Made by a program: the position numbers and the translations under genes
The notes under the pieces: model-generated
The model's database searches: none
What the model was told of the DNA's origin: nothing
What the model saw: the letters and a program-made list of their open reading frames with translations, nothing else
Assembly: GCA_034336665.1 (NCBI GenBank)
Contig: JAPFBE010000068.1
Location: forward strand, 186,001 to 250,000
Direction: 5' to 3'
DNA: 64,000 nt
DNA from: Luscinia megarhynchos
Lineage: Eukaryota; Chordata; Aves; Passeriformes; Turdidae
Shown here: piece by piece, positions 51,500 to 62,035 of the stretch
How the letters are laid out: every line of letters starts with the position of its first letter
Position numbering within the stretch: the stretch's first letter is position 1

Positions 51500-52700
51500 G
51501 CGGTTCTGGTTTTTTTGGGGGGCACGAAATGGGGGAGAAAAGTCATTTTTGGTGTTTTTGGGGGGGAAAATGGAGTGGGAAAAGGTGGGAAAATGGCGGA
51601 GAAAAGGCGGGAAATGTGAGGGGGAAATAGCGGGAAATGTGAGGGGGAGAAAAGGCGGGAAATGTGAGGGGGAAATGGCGGAAATGTGAGGAGGGAAATG
51701 GCAGGGAAATGTGAAGGGAAATGGCGGGAAAACGTGAGGGGAAATGGGGGAAATGGTGGGAAAACATGAGGGGAAAATGGGAAAATGTGAGGGGGAAATG
51801 GCGGGAAATGTGAGGGGGAAAATGGCGGTGATTTGGGTGAAATTTTGGGGATTTTTGGTGAAATTTTGAGGATTTTGGTGGAAATTTGGTGATTTTGGTG
51901 AAAATTCGGGGATTTTGGTGGAACTTTGGGGATTTTGGTGTAATTTTTCTGGATTTTTGGTGGAATTTGGGGATTTTGGTAAACTTTTGGGGATTTGGGT
52001 GAAATTTTGATGATTTGGGTGAAATTTTGGGGATTTTGGTGGAAATTTTGCTGATTTTGGTGAAATTTTGGTGATTTTGGTGAAAATTTGGGGATTTTAG
52101 CGACACTTTGGGGATTTTGGTGAAATTTTGGGGATTTTGGTGAAATTTTGGTGATTTGAGAGAAATTTTGGGGATTTTTGGTGGGATTTTGGGGATTTTG
52201 GTGATTTTGGTGAAATTTTGGGGATTTTGGTGTAATTTTGGGGATTTTTGTGAAATTTTGAAAATATTTGGTGGAATTTTGGTGATTTTTGGTGAAATTT
52301 TGGGGGTTTTGGTGAAAATTTGGGGATTTTAGTGAAATTTTGGTGGAATTTTGGGGATTTTGGTGGAGTTTTGGGGATTTTGGTGAAATTTTGGGGATTT
52401 TTGGTGGAGTTTTGGTGAAAATTTGGTGAAAATTTTGTGAAATTTTGGGGATTTTTGTCAAAATTTGGGATTTTGGTGGAAATTTGGTGATTTTGGTGGA
52501 AATTTTGGGGATTTTGGTGAAATTTTGGGGGGTTTAGTGGAATTTTGGTGATTTGGGTGGGAATTTTGGTGATTTTGGTGGTTTTGGTGATTTTGGTGAA
52601 ATTTTGGGGATTTGGGTGAAATTTTGGGGGTTTTTTGGTGGAAATTTGGGGGGATCTGGGTGGAATTTTTAGATTTCAGTGGAATTTTAGAGGATTTTGA
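51500..52700. repeat. GGGAAATGTGAGGGGGAAATGGC and GGGGATTTTGGTGAAATTTT arrays
   Basis: 51570-51832 repeats the family seen at 47700-48400. 51833-52700 consists of ggggattttggtgaaatttt units. Both lie downstream of the KMT2B poly(A) signal; no exon recognised. Confidence 0.92.
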
Positions 52701-52860
52701 GCAAAATTTTGAAGTTTTGACCCAAATTTTGGCGTTCCTGGTGAGATTTTGGGGTTCTGGGATGGAATTTTTGGGAATTCCCGATGGAATTTGGGGGGTT
52801 TAACCCTTTCTGCCCCTTCCCTCTCTGCTGCCTCTGAAGGACCCCAGGTAAGTCCCCCCC
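52701..52860 (+). other. Non-repetitive stretch with a strong donor-like site
   Basis: Contains a pyrimidine-rich tract (ctgccccttccctctctgc), ctctgaag, then gaccccag followed by GTAAGT at about 52850. This could be a tiny exon or exon end of the downstream gene. No protein similarity was recognised. Confidence 0.25.
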
Positions 52861-54925
52861 AAAATTCACATTTTTTCCCCAAAATTCCCGTTTTTTCTAC
52901 CCAAAATTCCCATTTTTCTACCCAGAATTCCCATTACTTTTTCTAAAGTTCCCATTTTCTTCCCCAAAATTCCCATTTTTATCCTCAAAATTTTCATTGT
53001 TTTTCCCAAAAATCTCATTTTTCTTCCCAAAATTCCCATTTTTCTCCTTAAAATTTCCATTTTTCTACCCAAAATTGCCATTCTTCTTCCCAAAATTACC
53101 ATTATTTTCCCCAAAATTCCCGTTTTTTCTCTCAAAATTCCCATTTTTCTCCCTAAAATTCCCATTTTTCTCTCAAAATTCCTATTTTCTTACCAAAATT
53201 CACATTTTCTTTCCCAAAAATCCCATTTTTTCCCAAAAATCTTTTTTCCCCAAAAATTCCCATTTTCTTCCCCAAAATTCCCAATTTTCTTCCCCAAAAT
53301 TCCCAATTTTCTCCCCAAAATTCCCATTTTCTTCTTCAAAATTCCCATTTTTTCTCTCAAAATTACCATTTTTTAATCAAATTTTGCATTGTTTTTCCCA
53401 AAATTCCCATTTTTTCTCCCTATAATTCCCTTTTTTCTTCCCAAAATTCCCATTATTCTCCCCAAAATTCCCATTGTTTTTCTCCCAAAATTCCCATTTT
53501 CTCCCTCAAAATTCCCACTTTTCTCCCTAAAATTCTCATTTTTGCTCCCAAAATTCCCATTTTTTTCCAAAAATCCCATTTTTCTTCCTAAAATTCCCAT
53601 TGTTCTTTCTAAAACTCCCATTTTTTTCCCAAAGTTCCCGTTTTTTCCCCAAAATTCCCATTTTTTCTCTCAAAATTCCCATTTTTCTCCCTAAAATTCC
53701 CGTTTTTTCTCCCAAAATTCCCATTTTATCCCCAAAACTCCCATTATTTTTCCCAAATTTCACATTTTTTCTCACAAAATTACCATTTTTCTATCAAAAT
53801 TCTTATTTTCTTTTCCAAAATTCCCATTTTCTTCCCCAAAAATCCAATTTTTTCCCCAAAGTTCTCATTTTTCCTAAAATTACCATTTTTTGCCCCAAAA
53901 TTCCCAGTATTTTTCCCAAAATTCGGATTTTTTCTCACAAAATTACCATTTTTTAATCAAAATTCGCATTATTTTTCTCCCAAAATTCCCATTTTCTCCC
54001 CCAAAATTCCCATTTTTCTCCCTAAAATTCCTATTGTTCTTTCTAAAATTCTCATTTTTCCCCAAAATTCTCATTATTTTTCTAAAATTCCCTTTTTTTC
54101 CCCGAAATTCCCATTATTTTTCCCAAACTTCCCATTTTTTCTCTCAAAAATCGTATTTTTTCCCCAAAATTCTCATTTTTACCCCCAAAATTCTCATTTT
54201 CTTTTCCAAAATTCCCATTTTTCCTCCCAAAATTCCCATTTTTTCTTCCAAAATCCCCATTATTTTTCCCAGAATTCCCATTTTTTCTCACAAAATTACC
54301 ATTTTTCTTTCAAAATTTCCATTTTCTTCCCAAAAAATCCCATTTTTCCCCAAAGTTCTCATTTTTCCTAAAATTACCATTTTTCTTCGTAAAATTCCCA
54401 TTTTTCCTTCTAAAATTCCCATTTCTCTTCTCAAAATTTCCAATTTTCGCCCCAAAATTCCCATTGTTTTTCCCAAATTTCCCATTCTTTCTCACAAAAT
54501 TACCATTTTTCTATCAAAATTCCCATTTTCTTTTCCAAAATTCCCATTTTCTTCCCCAAAAATCCCATTTTTTCCCCAAAGTTCCCATTTTTCTTTCCAA
54601 AATTCCCATTTTTCCTCCCAAAATTCCCATTTTCTACCCCAAAATTCCCATTTTTCTTCCCAAAATTCCTATTTTTTGTCCTAAAATTCCCATTATTTTT
54701 CGCAAAAATCCAATTATTTTTCCCCAAAATTCCCTTTTTCTTCCCCAAAATTCCTAATTTTCTCCCTATATTTCCCATTTTTCTCCCAAAATTCCCATTT
54801 TCTTCTCCAAAATTCTCATTTTTCTTCCCAAAATTCCCATTTTTCTCCCTAAAATTCCCATTTTTCTCCCTAAAAATCCCATTTTTCCCCCAAAATTCCC
54901 ATTTTTCCCCTCCAAAACCCCCTGC
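52861..54925. repeat. AAAATTCCCATTTTTCTCCC minisatellite
   Basis: Regular array of 20-bp type units (aaaattcccatttttcttcc). Pyrimidine-rich on the plus strand. No exon seen. Confidence 0.93.
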
Positions 54926-55803
54926 AGGATTTCGGGGTCCCTCCCCCATTTTTTTTCCCCTCCCCCACCCTGACTCTCTCCCTTCCCCCATTTTTGGGTC
55001 GTTTTTCCCCATTTTTTGGAGTTATTTCTCTTAATTTTTTCTCCCTGTTTTAAGGCCATTTTTGGGTCTTTTCTCCCCATTTTTGGGTCGTTTTCTCCCC
55101 ATTTTTGGGTCATTTCCCCCAGGATTTTTCCCTTTTCCCCCGTTTTTCCCCCCCGCCTCCCCCCACCCCTGACTCTCTCCCTCCCCCCATTTTTCACTCC
55201 GTTTTTTCCCCATTTTGGGTCATTTTCCCCAGGATTTTTTCCCCTTTTCCCCGTTTCCCCCGCCCCTCCCCACCCCTGACTCTCCCCTCCCCCATTTTTC
55301 GCTCATTTCTCCGCATTTTTGAGTTATTTTTTCTTAATTTTTTCTCTCTGTTTTCAGGTCATTTTTGGGTCGTTTTTCCCCATTTTGGGTCTTTTTCCCC
55401 CAGAATTTTTTTCCCCTGCCCTCCCCTTTTCCCCCCGCCCCTCCCCCACCATGGCTCTCTCCCCTCCCCCCATTTTTGGGTCCTTTTCCCCCCATTTTGC
55501 AGGGTCATTTCCCCAGGATTTTTTCCCCTTTTTCCCCCGTTTTTTCCCCCGCCCCTCCCCACCTCTGACTCCTCTCCCCCCCCCATTTTTGGGTCGCTTT
55601 TTCCCCATTTTTGGGTCGTTTCCCCCAGGATTTTTTTCCCCTTTCCCCGTTTTTCCCCGCCCCTCCCCACTCCTGACTCTCTCCCCTCCCCCATTTTTGG
55701 GTCGTTTTCCCCATTTTTGGGTCATTTCCCCAGGATTTTTCCTTTTTCCCCGTTTTCCCCCGCCCCTCCCCCGCGCTGACTGTCTCTCTCCCTCCCCCCC
55801 CAG
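54926..55803 (+). repeat. Array duplicating the polypyrimidine acceptor region of the physin exon
   Basis: About eight units, each with cccctccccacccctgact, ctctcccctcccccatttt, gggtcattttccccagg and atttttcccctttt. They are copies of the pyrimidine tract leading to the exon at 55804 (cgctgactgtctctctccc then cccccag). Some carry ttccccag or tgcag junctions at 54925, 55122, 55232 and 55515, which are acceptor-like but not followed by exon sequence. Confidence 0.8.
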
Positions 55804-55969
55804 GACCCTGGTGGCCTCGGGGCTGGTGGCCGCCCTGTGGCTCGTGGCCTCCTCGGCCTGGGCTCCAGGCGCTGGGAGCACGTCCGAGCCACAGTGGCCG
55901 CGCGCTGCCCCTCCCCCACCGCCAGCTGCGCCCGCACCGCGCTCACGGCCATGGCTGGGGGCCTCCGTG
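55804..55969 (+). CDS. Synaptophysin-family (physin) exon: TM3 and lumenal loop 2
   Basis: Acceptor tccccccccag, donor GTGAGG. Reads TLVASGLVAALWLVASSAWA, matching the third membrane segment of physins (FMWLVSSSAWA). Beyond about 55860 the frame must shift: the other frame gives AARCPSPTASCARTALTAM, matching the loop CRQTGNTC with its paired cysteines. Physins are four-pass MARVEL-domain vesicle proteins. The residues do not allow a choice between SYP, SYPL1, SYPL2 and SYNPR. One indel is needed within the exon. Confidence 0.75.
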
Positions 55970-56409
55970 GTGAGGGATTTTTGGGGGGTGGGAGGGATTT
56001 GGGGGGGCTGGGAGGGGATTGGGGGGCTGGGGGTGTCTGTGGTGAGGACTTTTGGGGGTGGGGAGGGACTGGGGGCTAGGGGCCCTTCCGTGGTGAGGAT
56101 TTTGGGGGATTTGGGGGATGGGGGAGCTCAGGGGATTGAGGTCCCTAGTGAAATTTGCGTGGGGGAACAGGAGGAAATGGGGGAGGGATTTGGGGGGTGG
56201 GAGTAGGGATTTTGGGAGGGTGGGGAGGAGGATTTTGGGTGGGGAGGGGATTTGGGGAAACAGAACAGGGAAACTGGAGGCAAGAGTGGGCCAGGGCTGG
56301 GAATTTTGGGGGACAGCGAGGGCAGGGGTGGGGGAGGGGCTTTGATGGGGGTACCGAGGAGGGGAGGGGCAGATGGAGCTGTGCTTTAACCCCATTTCCC
56401 TCCCCCCAG
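55970..56409 (+). repeat. G-rich intron with two copies of the physin exon 3' edge
   Basis: Short G-rich repeats (gggatttggggggctggga). Two copies of the preceding exon end plus donor occur: gtgtctgtg followed by GTGAGG near 56039 and cccttccgtg followed by GTGAGG near 56091. The rest is diverged repeat ending in ttccctccccccag. Confidence 0.75.
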
Positions 56410-56505
56410 GCCTCGGATTCCTCAACCTGGTGCTCTGGGCCGGGCGGCTCCTGGTTCGGCTCTGCCAAGGAGACGCTGGCCAGACCAGCGCGCCCTGCCC
56501 CCTGA
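56410..56505 (+). CDS. Physin last exon: TM4 and short C-terminus
   Basis: Acceptor ccctccccccag. Reads GLGFLNLVLWAG, then in a shifted frame GGSWFGSAKETLARP and a stop (TGA, 56503-56505). It matches physin TM4 GFLNLVLWVGNLWFVFKET. One indel within gggccgggcggc explains the shift. The cytoplasmic tail is only a few residues, unlike the long Tyr/Gly-rich tail of synaptophysin, so a SYPL-like or truncated member is more likely. The start codon, TM1 and TM2 exons were not found in the 4.3 kb between here and the KMT2B poly(A) site. Confidence 0.75.
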   Translation, partial: ASDSSTWCSGPGGSWFGSAKETLARPARPAP

Positions 56506-56610
56506 CTCCCGCCCCCTGCCCCCTGTGACCCGCCCTTCCCCCTCGCAGGGTCCTTCCCTTTGTCTTTGGCCAAACTTGGGGGCGGGCTGAGAATCGGCTG
56601 AGGAGGCTTT
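56506..56610 (+). other. Short unique 3' flank of physin gene
   Basis: Cytosine-rich sequence after the stop (ctgactcccgccccctgcc) leading into the next array. I see no AATAAA here. Confidence 0.4.
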
Positions 56611-59560
56611 GTGCTGAGCTTTAGGCGCTGGCGGGGTTGGTTGCTGAGCTTGACCTCGGCGGTCCTGGTTGGTTTGGGGTTGAGCTTTGGGTGACCTTGA
56701 CCTGCCTGAGCTCGGTGGAAGTGGCCTTGACCTTTGGCTTGGTCAGTCTTGGCTGTTGGCCATTATTTCTTCAGTTGGCCGCTTGGTTGACCTTTGACCT
56801 CACCATGACCCTCGGGTTGGAGTTGGAGCTGATTGGTTGAGATTTGACCTTTGGGTGATCATTGGTTAGTTTGCTGACTTTGCGACCTTTCGACCTCACC
56901 TGAGCTTGCGGGCGTGGTCTTGACTTTTGCTGGTCTTGACCGCTGGTTGGTCGGCCTTGACTGCACTGGACTATTGGTCTGTCTATGGTTGATCATTGGG
57001 TGATCCCTTTTGACCTTTGCTGGGTTGGTCTTAACTTGACCTTTAGGTGGTCTCTTCAGCCATTGATTGCGGGATCTTGACCTTGCTGACCGTGATTGTT
57101 GCTCTTCCCTTGACCATTTGCGACTCTTGGATTGGTCTTGGCCTTTTGGTTGGTCGGTCTTGATTTCGCTGATCGCTGATCAGTCTTCAGTTGACCGCTA
57201 GGGTGATCTTGACCTTGTGTTGGAGCTGGCCTTGGAGTTGGAGTTGACTCATTGGTTGGTTGAGAGCTTGACCTCAATGGGCATGGGCTGGTTGGCTTTG
57301 GGGTCAGATCCTTGACTCCTCGCTCGAGGCTTGGGTGGGCGTGGTCTTGGCTATGGGTTGAGATCTTGACTTTCTGCCAGGTGGTCTTGACTTTGGGGTT
57401 GGTCTTGACTTCGGGTTGGTCAGCCTTGACTTCGTTGACCATTGGTCGCTTCTTCTCACTTGACCCATTGGGTGACCTTGACGTGATTTGGGTTGAAACT
57501 CTGCACTTGACCTTGGGAGTGGTCGTCATGGTTTTGGTCAATCTTGACCTTATTGATCATTGATTGCTCTTCTCTTTGACCATTGGGTGACTTCTTGGAT
57601 TGGTCTTGGACCGCTGGTTGGTCGGGTCTTGGCATCAGCTGACCATTGCTTTCGGTTTCCAGCTGACCGCCGGGTGACCTTTGACCTTGGTTTTGGCTGG
57701 TTTCAACTTGATCTTGGACTGATCTTGATGTTGTGATCAGCGTTGGCGATCTTTGGCCATTGGTTGGTTTTCAGTTGACAGTTGGGCGACTCTTGGACTG
57801 AAGTCTTGACCATTGGTTGAGTCAATCTTGACTGTTGACCATTGGTTCATCTCCACTTGACTGTCATGTGACCTTTGACCTTGGCTTGACCTTGGGCTGG
57901 AGTTGACCATTGGTTGGTTGACCTTGACCTCACTGACCATTGGTTGGTCCCACTTGGAGCTGACCATGGGATTGAGTCTTGACTTGACCAAGGGTTGTCC
58001 AGTCTCGGCGCTTTGGTCGTTGGGTTGGTTTGGACTTTGCTGACCAAGAGTTGGGGTTGACTTTGGAGTTCGGGTTGAGTTGGGTTGACCCTTCAATTTT
58101 GATTGACTTTGGGTTGGGTTGACCTTGAGTTGGATTCACCTTGGGTTGACTTGGATTGGGTTGGCCTTGCTGACGTTGGGTTGAGTTCAGCTTTGGTTGA
58201 TTTTTGGGTTGGGTTGACCATGGCTGACCTTGAGTTTGTTTGACCTTAGTTGAGTTGGGTTGACCTTGATTGACTTCAGGTTAGGTCGGGTTGTTCTTTT
58301 CTTAGGTTTGGTTGACTTTGAATTTGGGTTGGGTTTGGTTGACCTTGGATTGGGTTGGGTTGACCTTGAGCTTTCGGATTGGCTGGACCTTGGGCTGAGC
58401 TTGACCTTTGAGCTTGGGCCAGCTGGGCTTTGCTTAACTTTGAGCTGAGCTGGGCTGATCTCTTGGGTTGGAGTTTGTCGTTGACTCCTTTGAGCTGCTT
58501 GGGTTGGGTTGGGTTGACCTTCTTGGGTTGACTTTGGTTGACTTTGAGCTGGGCTGGATTGACCTTGGGTTTGGTTTGGCTGACTTTGGAGTTGGAGTTC
58601 GGTCGACCTGAGTTGACTTTGAGCTGGGCTGGGCTGGGTTGAGCTCCTGGGTTAGCCTTTGGCTTCAGACCTTGAGTTTGGCTGACCTTGGGTGTGGCTG
58701 GGTTGGGCTGGGCTGACTTTGGCTGACTTTGAGCTGGGCTGGGCTGGGCTTGAGCTGGCTGGTTTTGGTGACCTGAGCTAGCTGGAGCTGGAGCTGGGCT
58801 GACCTTAGGTTGGAGCTGAGTTGACTCGAGTTGGGCTGTGGCTGACTTCAGTTGACTTTGGAGTTGAGTTGGCTGGGCTGACGCTGCTGGCTGGCTCTTG
58901 GCTGACCCCTGAGTTTGGCTGACCTTGGATGTAGTTGGGCTGGGATAGAGCTGACCTTGGAGTTGGGCTGGGTTGGGTTGGGCTGAGTTGGGCTGGCTTT
59001 AGCTGACCCTTGGGCTGGGCTGGGTTGCTGGGCTGGGCCAGCACCCTGAGCTGGGGCTGGGCTGACTCTGAGCTGACTTTGGAGTTGCTGGGCTGGGCTG
59101 AGTCAGGGTTGGCTTTGGCTAACCTTGGACGGGGTTGGTTTGACTTTGGGCTGGGTTGGGCTGACCTTGGGTTGGACCTTGGGTTGACTTGGAGTTGACT
59201 CTTTGAGCTGGGCTGGGTTGCAGCCTGCTAGTTTTGGCTTTCACCTTGTAGAGTTTGGCTGACCTGGGTGTGGTAGCTGGGCTGGTGCTTGGACTTTGGG
59301 TTGACTTTGAGCTGGGTTGGGTTGGGCTGGTTTTGGATTGACCTTGGATTGGGATTGGGCTGACCTTGCTGGGTTGGCTGGGATTGACCTGCCAGCTGAC
59401 TTGAGTTGACCTTGGAGTTGGGTTGGGCTGAGTTGGGCTGGTTTTTGGCTGATCTCTTGGAGTTTGGTTGGACCTTGGATTGGGGTTGGGTTGAGTTGAG
59501 CTGACTCTTTGGCTGACGTTGAGTTGGGCTACAGCTGCTGGGTTGGGCCGGGTTGATCTT
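56611..59560. repeat. TTGACCTTGG / GGGCTGAGCTGACTTT degenerate arrays
   Basis: 56611-58150 is built on gaccttgggttggtcttga, often with ttgaccattggttggt. 58150-59560 grades into ttgggctgggctgactttg and gagctgggctgggct units. TGACC half-site-like hexamers are abundant simply as part of the unit. Both strands show open frames without gene-like content. Confidence 0.88.
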
Positions 59561-59800
59561 GAGTTTCTGGCCTTGGACCTTGGGTGACCTCTCCTTGACC
59601 TCGCTGCTGGCTCCCTGCCCCGATCGGGCTCCCTCCCCCACTCCATTGGCCCCTCCCTCTATCTCCCCCATTGGCCCTGCCTCTTCCAAGTGGCCACGCA
59701 CTCCGGCCCTCCCCCTGCCTCCGGGCAGTGTTACCACAAACGGAATTCTGGGAAAATCTTCCGTGGTCACTGCCAGAATAGCCTCCCTCCCACCGGGGAC
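59561..59800. promoter_or_regulatory. Non-repetitive segment with two inverted CCAAT boxes
   Basis: Unique sequence containing ATTGGCCC twice (about 59644 and 59669), GC-rich stretches and the segment gaattctgggaaaatcttc. CCAAT boxes in this orientation would suit a minus-strand promoter, but no minus-strand first exon was recognised beside it, so function is open. Confidence 0.25.
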
Positions 59801-59872
59801 CCTTTGGGGACATTGGGGAGGACATCGGGGGAGGGGACACCAGAGTCAAGGCTGGGTTCCCCGGGTTTGTTG

Positions 59873-59878
59873 TTTATT
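59873..59878 (-). terminator. Poly(A) signal AATAAA, minus strand
   Basis: TTTATT on the plus strand (gttgtttattgtcaccg) gives AATAAA on the minus strand. It is placed about 1.1 kb downstream of the protease stop at 60974-60976 in that orientation, with G/T-containing sequence beyond. Plausible 3' end of the protease gene. Confidence 0.5.
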
Positions 59879-59899
59879 GTCACCGACTCCCACATCACA

Positions 59900-60973
59900 A
59901 GGCTCCCTCCACACGCCTGGTGGCACCTTTTTGGTGGCACCTTGGTGGCCCTTGGTGGCACCTTTTAGTGGCACCTTGGTGGCCCAAATGCTCAAGCAAA
60001 TGTGGCTCTTGGTGGCACCTTTGCATTGTGGCACCTTGGTGGCAACTGGCCACCACCTCCCCACCCCCTGCTGGGGTCTCCTCGGGCTTCTGTGTCCTCC
60101 CTCTGGAGGCTGTCCCCCTCGGGTGTCCCCAATGTCCCCAATGTGTCCCTGGCAGGTCCCTAATGTCCCCACTGTGTCCCCAAGGTGTCCCTCCTAGGGT
60201 GTTCCGGATAGATCTCAGGCTGTCCCCCAAGGTGTGCCTGCTATGTGTCCCAAAGGTGTCCCCAATGTCCCCTCCTTCTGTGTCCTTTGCTAAAGTCCCC
60301 ACACGTCCCTAAGGTGTCCCCTAAGGTGTCCCAAGGTGTCCCTGCATTTGTCCCCATGATCTCACTGTCCCCTCACGGTGTCCCTGTACCCCAAGGTGTC
60401 CCAAATGTTCCTGCAAGGTGTCCCCAAAGTCTCCATGTCCCTGCTGGGTGTCCCCTAATGTGTCCCCTGTAATGTTCCCAAGGTGTCCCCATGTCCCCAC
60501 ACAATGTCCCCAAGGTGTCCCCTTAGGTGTCCACACGTGTCCTCAAGGTGTCCCCTGCACAATGTCCCCAAGGTGTCCCTAATGTCCCCTGGGGCAAGGT
60601 GTGTCCCTCAGTCCCCAAGGTGTCCCAATGTCCCAATGTGTCTCCACAATGTCCCCACGGTGTCCTCGTGTCATCCTTTTCCAATGTCCCCATCCCTGTG
60701 TCCCCACGGTGTCCCCAAGCTGTCCCCATGTCCCAAGGTGTCCCTAAGGTGTCCTAAATGTCCCCAAGGTGTCCCTAATGTGTCCCTCATAGGTGTCCCC
60801 TGTACCTATGGTGTCCTGTGTCCCAAGTGTCCCTAATGTGTCCCCAAGGTGTCTCAAGGTGTCCCCACAATGTCTCTCAAGGTGTACCCAGCAGTCCCTT
60901 AATTGAAACCCCATGTTCCCAAGGTGTTCCCAAGGTGTCCCCAAGGTGTCCCTATAGTGTCCCCAATGTCCCT
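59900..60973. repeat. GGTGGCACCTTGGTGG and AAGGTGTCCCCAATGTCCC arrays
   Basis: 59920-60050 consists of ggtggcaccttttggtggc. 60100-60960 consists of aaggtgtccccaatgtccc. Lies between the putative protease stop and its poly(A) signal, so it would be 3' UTR on the minus strand. Confidence 0.9.
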
Positions 60974-61040
60974 CTAGTTGCTGTCCATGAAACTCTGGAT
61001 CCGGCATCGAACCGACACACTTTGGTGTGTGACTCCTGTT
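60974..61040 (-). CDS. Serine protease C-terminus, copy with stop codon
   Basis: On the minus strand a segment reads, with one or two indels, GV.TKVCRFDA.IQSFMDSN followed by TAG (61-nt block ending at 60974). This is the last helix of trypsin-fold proteases (GVYTxVCxxxxWIQxxM). It is separated by about 130 bp of aaggtgtcccc repeat from a second, closely similar C-terminus at 61168-61240. One of the two is a repeat-captured duplicate; this one has the natural stop. Confidence 0.6.
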
Positions 61041-61167
61041 GTGACCCCAGTGTCCCCATCCCTGTGTCCCCAAGGTGTCCTTACAGGTTCCCAAGGTGTC
61101 CCCTATGATCTCAGGTTGTCCTTTGCAGTTCTTAAGGTGTCCCCTGGGTAAGGTGTCCCCTAATGTC

Positions 61168-61322
61168 CCTAAGCTGTCCATGGTGTCCTGGATCCAGGGC
61201 ACTAACCCGACACACTTTGGTGTACACCCCCGGGTGTCCGGCAGGGCTACGCAGGTCTGGAGCCCCCAGGACACGATGCCCCTGCAGGGTCCCAAGAATG
61301 AAAGAGGGGACCCCGAGTCACC
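61168..61322 (-). CDS. Kallikrein-like serine protease last exon (S195 region)
   Basis: Minus-strand acceptor (gttcccccag) then GGT GAC TCG GGG: GDSGSPL. Then CRGIVSWGLQTCVALPDTRG and, after a one-base shift, GVYTKVCR and LVPWIQDTMDS. GDSG contains the catalytic serine, SWG forms the S1 entrance, C-ALP-xPGVYT is typical of kallikrein-related peptidases and trypsins. The exon starts with GGT GAC as in kallikrein genes (phase typical of that family). The usual GDSGGP is GDSGSP here. Earlier exons (His57, Asp102) were not found to the right, up to the window end. Could also be another trypsin-like PRSS gene. Confidence 0.7.
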
Positions 61323-62035
61323 CTGGGGGAACACAAGGGGTCAGGGGTCATTCAGGGGTCACCAGGGGTCACCAGGGGTCAGGGGGTCACCTGAAATACC
61401 TGGAGCCCCCAGGGACACATGCTCTGGAGGGTCCCACAGAACAGAGGGGACCCCGGAGTCACCCCTGTGGACAGGGGGTCAGGGGTCACTCAGGGTCACT
61501 GGGGTCAACACCTAGGGTCACCAGGGGTCAGGGGGTCACTGGGGTCATCTTCAGGGGTCAATTTGGAGCCCCCAGGGACACGAGCGTCCTGAGGGTCCCA
61601 AGGGGACCCCGGTCACCCCTGGGGGCCACAAGGGTCAGGGGTCATTCAGGGGTCACTGGGGTCACTCAGGGGTCACCGGTCACTCAGGGGTCAGGGGGGT
61701 CACCCAGGGGTCACTCAGGGGTCACTGGGGTCACCAAGGGTCACTCCTAGCTCCCTAGGGGTTTCAGCCTCCCAGCCCCCCAGGACACGATGCCCTGCAG
61801 GGTCCCAAGCTGCAGGGACAGGGACCCCGAGCCCCTGGGGATGCAGCCACAGGGGGTCACCCAGGGGTCAGGGGGTCACCCAGGGTCAATCGGGTCAGGG
61901 CCACTCAAGGGTCACCCAGGGGTCAGGGGTCACCCAGGGGTCACCAAGGTCAGGGAGGTCACCCAGGGTCACCACAAGGGTCACTCAGGGTCACTGGGGT
62001 CACTCTGGGACGGACAGGGGACAGAGGGGAAAAAT
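61323..62035 (-). repeat. CAGGGGTCACTGGGGTCA array with three more copies of the protease exon 5' part
   Basis: Plus-strand units of ggggtcactcaggggtcac. On the minus strand three segments near 61465-61400, 61612-61560 and 61838-61775 repeat the acceptor and start of the protease exon: (c)cacag or ccccag, GGGTGACxCGGGGTCCCC, then a piece of the GIVSWG coding region (cagggcatcgtgtcctggg in the last). They break off into repeat after SWG. Confidence 0.8.

Noticed and set aside
56611..58150. Cluster of nuclear-receptor half sites (TGACCT)
   Set aside because: The hexamer is part of a tandem unit repeated over 1.5 kb, so its density carries no regulatory information by itself.
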